Origin: an uncultured Prevotellaceae bacterium
GTDB taxonomy: Bacteria; Bacteroidota; Bacteroidia; Bacteroidales; Bacteroidaceae
Assembly (NCBI GenBank): GCA_900318685.1
Contig: ONLL01000019.1
Span: forward strand, 52,725 to 116,724
DNA: 64,000 bases
Direction of reading: 5' to 3'
Notes under the pieces: generated by a model
Databases searched by the model: none
The model's input: the letters and a program-made list of their open reading frames with translations, nothing else
What the model was told of the DNA's origin: nothing
Shown here: positions 15,574-21,954 of the stretch, one piece after another
Numbering within the stretch: position 1 is the first letter of the stretch
Layout of the letters: every line of letters begins with the position of its first letter
Made by a program: the position numbers and the translations under genes

Positions 15574-16450
15574 TGGGCTCCATGTGGAGGGTGACGTGTG
15601 TGTGGGCACCAAAGCGCTCCTTCAGCTTTCGCTCGATGGTGGTGGCACGCTCGTGGACGGTGCTCAGGGGCAGCCGTCCGTCCATCCGCACATGAGCCTC
15701 GATAGCTACGCGGTTGCCTATGCGACGAGTGCGCAGGTTATGAGGCTGGCGCACGTCGTCGAACGACTGGATTATCTGCATGATCTCTTGTTCGGTGTCG
15801 GCAGGCAGCGAGCTCTCCGTCAGTTCATTGATGCTCGTCTTGAGCAGTTCGTAAGCCACCTTGACCAGCATCAGTCCTACGACAATAGATGCCAGCGGAT
15901 CGAGCACCGTCCAGCGCCGTCCCAGCAAAATGGCCAAGCCTATGCCTAGGGCTGCTCCTATGGATGAGAGGGCATCGCTGCGGTGGTGCCAGGCGTTGGC
16001 TATCATCACCTGAGAGTCGAGCTGTCGGCCCTTGCGTGCAGTATACTGATAGAGCAGTTCCTTGATGGCAATCGAGAGGAGCGCCGCCCATAGCGCTATC
16101 CATCCTGGAGCTTCGAGCTGAGCGCCGTCGAGCCAGGCGAGGAATTTCAGCACGCCCGATACCACGATGCCCGTAGCCGCCGCCACCAGCGCAAGGCCAA
16201 TGAGAAAAGAGGCGATGGTCTCGAATTTTCCGTGACCGTAGTCGTGCGACTGATCCTGTGGTTTGGCGCTGATGCTCACAAATACAAGAACGAGAAGGTC
16301 GGTCACGAAGTCGGACAGCGAGTGGACGGCATCGGCTATCATAGCCGAGCTGTTGCCCAGCACGCCGGCGATGAACTTAAAGGTGAGCAGTGCGGCATTG
16401 CCTGCGCTGCCCATCAGCGTCGCCTTGTATATTTCCCTTTCCCTACTCAT
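15566..16450 (-). CDS. Cation diffusion facilitator (CDF) metal exporter
   Basis: This 294-residue protein belongs to the CDF family (FieF/YiiP-like) that exports Zn2+, Fe2+ or similar ions by proton exchange. The N-terminal membrane domain holds the metal-site pattern ADAVHSLSDFVTD and, in a later helix, AWHHRSDALSS, giving the usual Asp/Asp and His/Asp pairs. A cytoplasmic C-terminal domain (about 215-294) has EAHVRMDGRLPLSTVHE and HVTLHMEP. Six transmembrane helices are expected. Metal specificity is not decided by what can be read. It lies on the opposite strand to the sigma operon and 6 bp before the radical SAM gene end. Confidence 0.93.
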   Translation of the reverse strand: MSREREIYKATLMGSAGNAALLTFKFIAGVLGNSSAMIADAVHSLSDFVTDLLVLVFVSISAKPQDQSHDYGHGKFETIASFLIGLALVAAATGIVVSGVLKFLAWLDGAQLEAPGWIALWAALLSIAIKELLYQYTARKGRQLDSQVMIANAWHHRSDALSSIGAALGIGLAILLGRRWTVLDPLASIVVGLMLVKVAYELLKTSINELTESSLPADTEQEIMQIIQSFDDVRQPHNLRTRRIGNRVAIEAHVRMDGRLPLSTVHERATTIERKLKERFGAHTHVTLHMEPIK

Positions 16451-16456
16451 CTGTTA

Positions 16457-17233
16457 TCAGTAGCTGACGGAGCACGGTATGCCCAGCTGACGGACGAGTA
16501 GCGCGATGCGGTCGAGCTGCTGGGGTGTGGCTTTGAGGAGGCTGTGCATAGGCGTCTCGCGATCGATGGTGTAGACCATCACCTGCTGTGGAGCAATGTC
16601 GGCAACGGCCTTTAGCCAGGGGAGGACATAGTCGTCGCCGGTGTTGTCGACGCTCTCGCCGCCAGCGATACCTTGCATGAACATCGACTGGATGATGACG
16701 TGACCCTGAAAAGCCTTCAGATGTTCGATGACCTGAAGGACGTCGTAGCTACCCTGCGGACGGTCGACCTGACGGATATAGGCAGGCGAGATGGTGTCGA
16801 GCTTCTGAATGTTGTTGTCGACACGCATCAAGGCGTCGTGCACCTGCTGGCGATGAATAAGCGTGGCATTGCTGAGCACGCTGACTTTGGCCTGTGGGCA
16901 GTAGCTGTCGCGCAGACGGATGGTGTCGTCTACAATCTCCGGAAAGTGAGGGTGACAGGTGGGCTCGCCATTACCGGCAAAGGTGATGACGTCAGGCAGG
17001 CGGCCGTCGGCTTGCATCTGCCGGAGCTTGGCCTCGAGAGCTTCAGCCACCTCTTCGCGAGTGGGAAGCGGAAGCTGAGGTCGGTGGTCGGCATTGAAGC
17101 CACATTCACAATACACACAGTCGAAGGTGCATACCTTGCCGTCGGCAGGTAGCAGATTGACACCAAGCGAGAGACCCAGCCTGCGGCTGTGCACAGGTCC
17201 GAAGATGGGCGATGGATAAATGATGGTACTCAT
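16457..17233 (-). CDS. Radical SAM protein
   Basis: The protein has 258 residues from the ATG at 17233. The iron-sulfur motif CxxxCxxC is present as CTFDCVYC (about residues 35-42), preceded by FGPVHSRRLGLSLGVNLLP, a hallmark of a radical SAM group related to COG0731 (wyosine-type). A GNGEPT SAM-binding segment follows (about 85-90). The reaction is not known; members of the group are often annotated only as radical SAM proteins. The ATG lies 9 nt after a -7 element, so the mRNA would be almost leaderless. The gene is divergent from ftsX. Confidence 0.88.
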   Translation of the reverse strand: MSTIIYPSPIFGPVHSRRLGLSLGVNLLPADGKVCTFDCVYCECGFNADHRPQLPLPTREEVAEALEAKLRQMQADGRLPDVITFAGNGEPTCHPHFPEIVDDTIRLRDSYCPQAKVSVLSNATLIHRQQVHDALMRVDNNIQKLDTISPAYIRQVDRPQGSYDVLQVIEHLKAFQGHVIIQSMFMQGIAGGESVDNTGDDYVLPWLKAVADIAPQQVMVYTIDRETPMHSLLKATPQQLDRIALLVRQLGIPCSVSY

Positions 17234-17242
17234 AACGGGGTG

Positions 17243-17250
17243 CAAAGATA
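17243..17250 (-). promoter_or_regulatory. -7 promoter element of the radical SAM gene
   Basis: TATCTTTG followed by CACCCC on the minus strand ends 9 nt before the ATG. Immediately upstream on the same strand is a heptamer array ending in ACTTTTTCG. Confidence 0.85.
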
Positions 17251-17257
17251 CGAAAAA

Positions 17258-17287
17258 GTTGAGAGTTGAGCGTTGAGAGTTGAGAGT
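17258..17287. repeat. Heptamer array (GTTGAGA type) beside the radical SAM promoter
   Basis: Four units of GTTGAGA/GTTGAGC occupy the place where a -33 box would lie for the minus-strand promoter. Confidence 0.85.
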
Positions 17288-17330
17288 TTTTTGCGTCCGA
17301 AGGATAAATAATGTTAAACAGGACGTATAA

Positions 17331-17361
17331 ACTCCTCACTCCTCACTCCTAACTCCTAACT
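17331..17361. repeat. Heptamer array (ACTCCTA type) beside the ftsX promoter
   Basis: Four units of ACTCCTC/ACTCCTA run into ACTTTTT and the -7 element of ftsX, the mirror of the arrangement on the divergent gene. Confidence 0.85.
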
Positions 17362-17367
17362 TTTTAG

Positions 17368-17375
17368 TATCTTTG
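17368..17375 (+). promoter_or_regulatory. -7 promoter element of the ftsX operon
   Basis: TATCTTTG lies 18 nt before the ATG at 17394 and 6 bp after the heptamer array. Confidence 0.85.
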
Positions 17376-17393
17376 CATCGAAATTGGCATAGT

Positions 17394-18287
17394 ATGCCTC
17401 ATTTGCAAATGAAGAGAAGAAGAAAAGTGACCGGCCGCCATCATGGTATGCAGGCCGTAACGTTATGTATAAGCACCACAATGGTGCTCATCCTGCTGGG
17501 CCTGGTGGTGCTCTCTGTGCAAGCCGCCCGCAATCTCTCGACTTATGTCAAGGAGAACATGATGGTGAACCTGGTGCTGGGCGACACAGTGACTGCCGAT
17601 GAGGGCAGGGCGCTGGTGGCTGAGCTGCAGGCTAGTGCGTATGCCCGTCAGGTGAAGTATATCAGCCAGGAGGAAGCGCTGCGCACGATGACGGCTGAGC
17701 TGGGCGACGACCCGGTGAAGTTTGCCGGAGTGAATCCTTTCCAGGCAGAGATTGAGATACTGCTGCAGGCGGGTTATGCCAATAGCGACTCGCTGGCGCG
17801 GCTCACTACAACGATGACGAAGGACACGCGGGTGATAGACGTCATCTATGCTAAGGACCAGATAGATGCCGTCGACCGCAACATTCAGCGCATCAACCTG
17901 TTTCTCATCGTCTTGGTCATACTCCACATCTTTATATGCTTTACGCTGGTGAACAACTCTGTGCAGCTAGGCATCTACTCACGTCGTTTCACTATCCACA
18001 CGATGAAACTGGTGGGAGCGAAGTGGTCGTTCATACGTCATCCTTTCCTTTGGCGCAGCATCGGCATAGGATTTGTGGCTTCGCTGCTGGCATGTGCTGT
18101 GCTGGGTGCGGGCGTCTATAGCTTCTACCGCTATCAGGCCGACTTGGCGAGGTTCATCGGATGGTGGGAGCTGGGTGTGACGGCTGTGTGTATCTTCGTC
18201 TTTGGCTTTGTCATCATGCTGCTGTGTACGCTGTTCTCCGTGAACAGGTTCCTGCGGATGACGGCGGGAGAGCTGTATAAGAGTTGA
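17394..18287 (+). CDS. ftsX: Cell division ABC-transporter-like permease FtsX
   Basis: FtsX forms a membrane complex with the ATPase FtsE and signals from the divisome to periplasmic wall hydrolases. This 297-residue protein has one N-terminal transmembrane helix (about 23-45), an extracytoplasmic domain of about 115 residues that contains YISQEEALRTMTAELGDDP, and three C-terminal helices (about 165-290), the family topology. The motif QLGIYSRRFTIHTMKLVGA fits the FtsX core. ATG at 17394 is the first after the promoter; an internal ATG at 17409 is possible. No ftsE lies next to it, as is common in Bacteroidetes. It heads an operon running to folK. Confidence 0.88.
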   Translation: MPHLQMKRRRKVTGRHHGMQAVTLCISTTMVLILLGLVVLSVQAARNLSTYVKENMMVNLVLGDTVTADEGRALVAELQASAYARQVKYISQEEALRTMTAELGDDPVKFAGVNPFQAEIEILLQAGYANSDSLARLTTTMTKDTRVIDVIYAKDQIDAVDRNIQRINLFLIVLVILHIFICFTLVNNSVQLGIYSRRFTIHTMKLVGAKWSFIRHPFLWRSIGIGFVASLLACAVLGAGVYSFYRYQADLARFIGWWELGVTAVCIFVFGFVIMLLCTLFSVNRFLRMTAGELYKS

Positions 18288-18327
18288 GAGTCATTTGTAT
18301 TTTGAATTAAGAATCTAAGAATAATAT

Positions 18328-18558
18328 ATGGACAAGAAAAATTTAGCTTTTGGACGGATGAACTTCATCCTGCTTGGATTGGGGATGCTGATTGTGGTCA
18401 TTGGCTTCATCCTGATGAGTGGTGACTCATCAACGACGGAGGCCTACAACCCCGACATCTTCAGTGCACGTCGTATCAAGGTGGCTCCCATCGTGTGCCT
18501 GGTGGGATTCGTATCGATGATATACGCTGTGGTTCATAAACCGAAAGACAAGGAGTAA
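18328..18558 (+). CDS. DUF3098 membrane protein
   Basis: This 76-residue protein has two transmembrane helices (about 12-31 and 52-68) joined by a loop with AYNPDIFSARRIKVAPIV, the signature of DUF3098. In Bacteroidetes it commonly sits between ftsX and uppP, as here. The function is unknown; the fixed location suggests a link to envelope biogenesis. Confidence 0.9.
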   Translation: MDKKNLAFGRMNFILLGLGMLIVVIGFILMSGDSSTTEAYNPDIFSARRIKVAPIVCLVGFVSMIYAVVHKPKDKE

Positions 18559-18564
18559 GGGGAG

Positions 18565-19440
18565 ATGGATTGGTTGCAAACGGTTATCATCGCCATTGTC
18601 GAAGGTCTGACTGAGTTTCTGCCTGTATCCTCTACGGGTCACATGATTATCACCCAGAATCTGCTGGGGCTTGATGCAGAGTCGTTGAGCGAGAGCGACA
18701 AAGCCTTCGTCCACGCTTTCACTTTCATCATCCAGTTTGGAGCTATCCTTTCGGTGGTATGCCTCTACTGGAAACGGTTCTTTCGTCTCGACAATTCTCC
18801 CGCCCCTGCCGGCAGCAGCACCTTCGGAAAACTGAAGCACCGCTACAATTTCTATTGGTTGCTCTTGGTGGGTGTGCTTCCCGCTATCATCATCGGCCTT
18901 GCAGCTAAGAAGTCGGGACTGCTCGACTGGCTGCTTGACAGCGTGGAGGTGGTGGCTATCATGCTGGTTGTAGGCGGCGTGTTTATGTTGTTCTGCGACA
19001 AGCTGTTCAACAAGGGAAAGGAAGAAAACAAGGTGAACGAGAAGCGTGCCTTCAACATCGGTTTGTTCCAGTGTATCTCTGTCATCCCTGGTGTGTCGCG
19101 CTCGATGGCTACTATCGTAGGTGGTATGACGCAGGGCCTCACTCGGAAGCGTGCTGCCGAGTTCTCGTTCTTCCTCGCTGTGCCAACTATGGCTGGTGCC
19201 ACATTCCTCGACCTGCTCGATCTGATGAAAGAAGAGAGCAGCTGGGCTACTTCGCATAACATCGCTATGCTGATCCTGGGCTGTGTCGTAGCTTTCATAG
19301 TAGCATTGCTGGCTATGAAGTGGTTTGTGGCGTTCCTGACGAAATATGGCTTTAAGGCCTTTGGCGTATATCGCATCATCGTTGGCGGAATCATCATTTT
19401 GATGCTGCTTACCGGACATTCGCTCGTAATGGTTGACTGA
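18565..19440 (+). CDS. uppP: Undecaprenyl-diphosphate phosphatase UppP (BacA)
   Basis: UppP dephosphorylates undecaprenyl diphosphate to recycle the lipid carrier of peptidoglycan and other surface glycans. The 291-residue integral membrane protein carries both signature regions: EGLTEFLPVSSTGHMII near the N-terminus and IPGVSRSMATIVGGM around residues 173-187, which together form the active site. Length and multiple hydrophobic helices are normal. It lies 6 bp after the DUF3098 gene and is followed by a heptamer array and truB. Confidence 0.96.
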   Translation: MDWLQTVIIAIVEGLTEFLPVSSTGHMIITQNLLGLDAESLSESDKAFVHAFTFIIQFGAILSVVCLYWKRFFRLDNSPAPAGSSTFGKLKHRYNFYWLLLVGVLPAIIIGLAAKKSGLLDWLLDSVEVVAIMLVVGGVFMLFCDKLFNKGKEENKVNEKRAFNIGLFQCISVIPGVSRSMATIVGGMTQGLTRKRAAEFSFFLAVPTMAGATFLDLLDLMKEESSWATSHNIAMLILGCVVAFIVALLAMKWFVAFLTKYGFKAFGVYRIIVGGIIILMLLTGHSLVMVD

Positions 19441-19527
19441 GTTAGGAGTTAGGAGTTAGGAATTAGGAATTAGGAGTTAGGAGTTAGGAGTGGGGAGTTA
19501 GGAGTTAGGAGTTAGGAATTAGGAGTT
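19441..19527. repeat. Heptamer array (TTAGGAG) between uppP and truB
   Basis: About twelve units of TTAGGAG/TTAGGAA fill the whole uppP-truB spacer. The last unit places AGGAG 4 nt before the truB ATG, so it may act as a ribosome-binding site in a group that rarely uses them. Confidence 0.95.
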
Positions 19528-19528
19528 A

Positions 19529-20242
19529 ATGAACTTTCAGGAAGGAGAGATTATATATATCCACAAGCCCTACGGCATGTCGTCGTTCGGAGCTTTGGCT
19601 CACATCCGCTACTTGATATCCAGAAAGATACATGTAAAGCGGGTGAAGACGGGTCATGCCGGCACGCTCGATCCTTTGGCCACAGGCGTGCTCATACTCT
19701 GCACAGGTCGTGCCACCAAGCGCATCGAGGAGCTGCAGTATGCCACTAAGGAGTATACTGCTACGCTGCAGCTGGGAGCTACTACTGCCAGCTATGATCG
19801 TGAGCACACGGTGAACATGACCTATCCCTCACGTCATATCACCCGGCAGCTGATAGAGCAGACGCTGCCTCAGTTCCTGGGCGAGATACAGCAGGTGCCA
19901 CCAGAATATTCGGCCTGTAACATCGGAGGCGACAGGGCTTACAAGCTCATGCGGTGCGGACAGGCTGTAGAGCTGAAGCCAAAGACGCTGCGCATCGACG
20001 AGATTGAGCTGACTCATTTCGACCCTTCGACTATGCAGATGAGCATCCGCGTGGTGTGTGGCAAGGGAACCTATATCAGGGCGCTGGCACGCGACATCGG
20101 GCAGGCTTTGGGTAGTGGGGCTTTCCTTACAGCACTCTGCCGCACCCGTGTGGGCGACGTGCGCCTGGAAGACTGTCTCACCTTCGACGAGTTCCCTCAG
20201 TGGCTGGACAGCCAGCAGATAGAGCGACCCTCAAAATCGTAA
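19529..20242 (+). CDS. truB: tRNA pseudouridine(55) synthase TruB
   Basis: TruB isomerises U55 in the T-loop of tRNAs. The 237-residue protein has the catalytic motif GHAGTLDPLATG with D48 as the catalytic Asp, followed by KEYTATLQLGATT and, later, CGKGTYIRALARDIG, all typical of the family. It lacks the long C-terminal PUA-like extension of some homologues, which is usual for Bacteroidetes. The ATG directly follows the heptamer array. Confidence 0.97.
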   Translation: MNFQEGEIIYIHKPYGMSSFGALAHIRYLISRKIHVKRVKTGHAGTLDPLATGVLILCTGRATKRIEELQYATKEYTATLQLGATTASYDREHTVNMTYPSRHITRQLIEQTLPQFLGEIQQVPPEYSACNIGGDRAYKLMRCGQAVELKPKTLRIDEIELTHFDPSTMQMSIRVVCGKGTYIRALARDIGQALGSGAFLTALCRTRVGDVRLEDCLTFDEFPQWLDSQQIERPSKS

Positions 20243-20270
20243 ATCGTAAAAAATCGAACATTATATATAG

Positions 20271-21413
20271 ATGAAACTATCACAATTCAAATTCAAACTC
20301 CCTGAGGAGCAGGTGGCACTCTATCCGCCTCACCGTTTGTTCAAGAATGAAGACGGCACTGAGGAGCGTGTCTATCAGCGCGACCGCTGTAAGCTGATGG
20401 TCGTACACCGTAAGAGCCAGAAGATCGACCTCTGGCAGAAGGACTTTGAGGGTAACGACACCCAGGAGCCGCTCATCTTCCGTAACATCATCGACTATTT
20501 CAACGAAGGTGACACTTTTGTGTTCAACGACACTGCTGTCTTTCCTGCCCGTCTTTACGGCACAAAGGAGAAAACTGACGCCAAAATCGAGGTATTCCTC
20601 CTGCGTGAGCTCAACGAAGAGCTGCGTCTCTGGGACGTCCTCGTAGAGCCTGCCCGCAAGATTCGTATCGGCAACAAGCTCTTCTTCGACGGCGACGGTC
20701 CTATGGTAGCTGAGGTCATCGACAATACCACCAGCCGCGGCCGCACCCTGCGCTTCCTCTACGACTGTCCGCACGATGAGTTCAAGCGCGAGCTGTTTGA
20801 GCTAGGATCTGCACCCCTCCCTCGTTACATCGTCGATCGTCGTCCTACCGATGCTGACGATATGGAGAACTTCCAGACCATCTTTGCCCGTCACGAGGGT
20901 GCTGTTACAGCCCCATCCAGCGGCCTGCATTTCAGCCGTGAGCTGATGAAGATGATGGAGATACGCGGCTTCAACAACGCCTTCGTCACCCTGCACTGCT
21001 CGCTTGGTGCCTTTGACCCCATCGAGGTGGAGGACCTTACGAAACACAAGATGAACTCCGAGCAGGTCATTATCAGTGCGGAGGCTTGCCGAATCGTGAA
21101 CCAGGCTAAGCAGGCAGGTAACAAAGTGTGTGTCGTAGGAGTGAGCACTGCCCGCGCCACTGAGTCGTCAGTAGGTACCGACGGCATGCTGAAGGAATTC
21201 GACGGATGGACCAATAAGTTTATCTTCCCGCCTTATGAATTTGGATTAGGCAATGCTCTCATCACTAATTTCTATCACCCTGAGTCGACTATGATGATGC
21301 TCACGGCAGCCTTCGGCGGCTACGAGCTTGTCTTTGAGGCCTACGAACTGGCGCTGAAGAACAACTTTATGTTTGGATGCTACGGCGATGCTATGCTCAT
21401 CCTCGACGACTGA
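20271..21413 (+). CDS. queA: S-adenosylmethionine:tRNA ribosyltransferase-isomerase QueA
   Basis: QueA transfers and rearranges the ribosyl group of SAM onto preQ1-modified tRNA to give epoxyqueuosine. The 380-residue protein shows FNDTAVFPARLYG, DDMENFQTIFARHEGAVTAP, TAPSSGLHFSRELM and a C-terminal ATESSVG...TNKFIFPPYEF region, all family features. It begins 28 bp after truB and belongs to the same operon. The length is slightly above E. coli QueA, as in other Bacteroidetes. Confidence 0.97.
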   Translation: MKLSQFKFKLPEEQVALYPPHRLFKNEDGTEERVYQRDRCKLMVVHRKSQKIDLWQKDFEGNDTQEPLIFRNIIDYFNEGDTFVFNDTAVFPARLYGTKEKTDAKIEVFLLRELNEELRLWDVLVEPARKIRIGNKLFFDGDGPMVAEVIDNTTSRGRTLRFLYDCPHDEFKRELFELGSAPLPRYIVDRRPTDADDMENFQTIFARHEGAVTAPSSGLHFSRELMKMMEIRGFNNAFVTLHCSLGAFDPIEVEDLTKHKMNSEQVIISAEACRIVNQAKQAGNKVCVVGVSTARATESSVGTDGMLKEFDGWTNKFIFPPYEFGLGNALITNFYHPESTMMMLTAAFGGYELVFEAYELALKNNFMFGCYGDAMLILDD

Positions 21414-21420
21414 TGGGATT

Positions 21421-21486
21421 TTGATTTGAGATTTGAGGTTTGAGATTTGAGGTTTGAGGTTTGAGGGTTGAGATTTGAGATTTGAG
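21421..21486. repeat. Heptamer array (TTTGAGA/TTTGAGG) before folK
   Basis: Nine units with a 7-base period lead straight to the folK ATG at 21487. A frame from a TTG inside the array would add four residues and is not the likely start. Confidence 0.95.
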
Positions 21487-21900
21487 ATGCATATTGTGTA
21501 TTTGGGCTTAGGCTCGAATATGGGTGACCGGAAGGCAACGCTTGATGCCGCCTGCCAACTGATCGAAGAGCGCATCGGGGCTGTGGTGCGACGGTCGTCC
21601 TACCGTGAGTCGGCACCTTGGGGCTTTGAATCTTCCAACCAGTTTCTCAACGCCGCTGTCTGCTGTCACACCACACTGACACCACGACGTCTGCTGCGAG
21701 CTACCCAGCGCATAGAACGGCTGTTGGGAAGGCAACAAAAATCAAGGGACGGCATATATCATGACCGTCCCATTGATATTGATATTCTCCTCTACGATGA
21801 TCTTACGGTAGATGAGCCTGACCTGAAGATTCCTCATCCCCTGATGCGTCAGCGCCCCTTTGTTATGGAGCCCTTACGTGAAATAGAAGCGCCCCTGTAA
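21487..21900 (+). CDS. folK: 6-hydroxymethyl-7,8-dihydropterin pyrophosphokinase FolK
   Basis: FolK transfers pyrophosphate from ATP to 6-hydroxymethyl-dihydropterin in folate synthesis. The 137-residue protein begins MHIVYLGLGSNMGDRKATLD, the family start, and contains APWGFESSNQFLNAAVCCHT and DRPIDIDILLYDD with the metal-binding Asp pair. The length is normal to slightly short. It is the last gene of the operon; the left arm of a terminator hairpin overlaps its final codons. Confidence 0.96.
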   Translation: MHIVYLGLGSNMGDRKATLDAACQLIEERIGAVVRRSSYRESAPWGFESSNQFLNAAVCCHTTLTPRRLLRATQRIERLLGRQQKSRDGIYHDRPIDIDILLYDDLTVDEPDLKIPHPLMRQRPFVMEPLREIEAPL

Positions 21901-21923
21901 CTCCTCATGAGTCGCAGGGGCGC
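21889..21923. terminator. Bidirectional hairpin terminator
   Basis: A perfect 9-bp GC-rich stem (GCGCCCCTG at 21889-21897 with CAGGGGCGC at 21915-21923) separates convergent folK and the secreted protein gene. Confidence 0.75.
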
Positions 21924-21954
21924 ACATTTCATCAATCAAGTATTCCTACTTCAT

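Noticed and set aside
18430-19419. Minus-strand open frame of 329 codons
   Set aside because: It is antisense to uppP, which is certain by its motifs.
19441-19527. Considered as a CRISPR-like array
   Set aside because: Units are only seven bases with no spacers; the same holds for the other heptamer arrays, and no cas genes are present.
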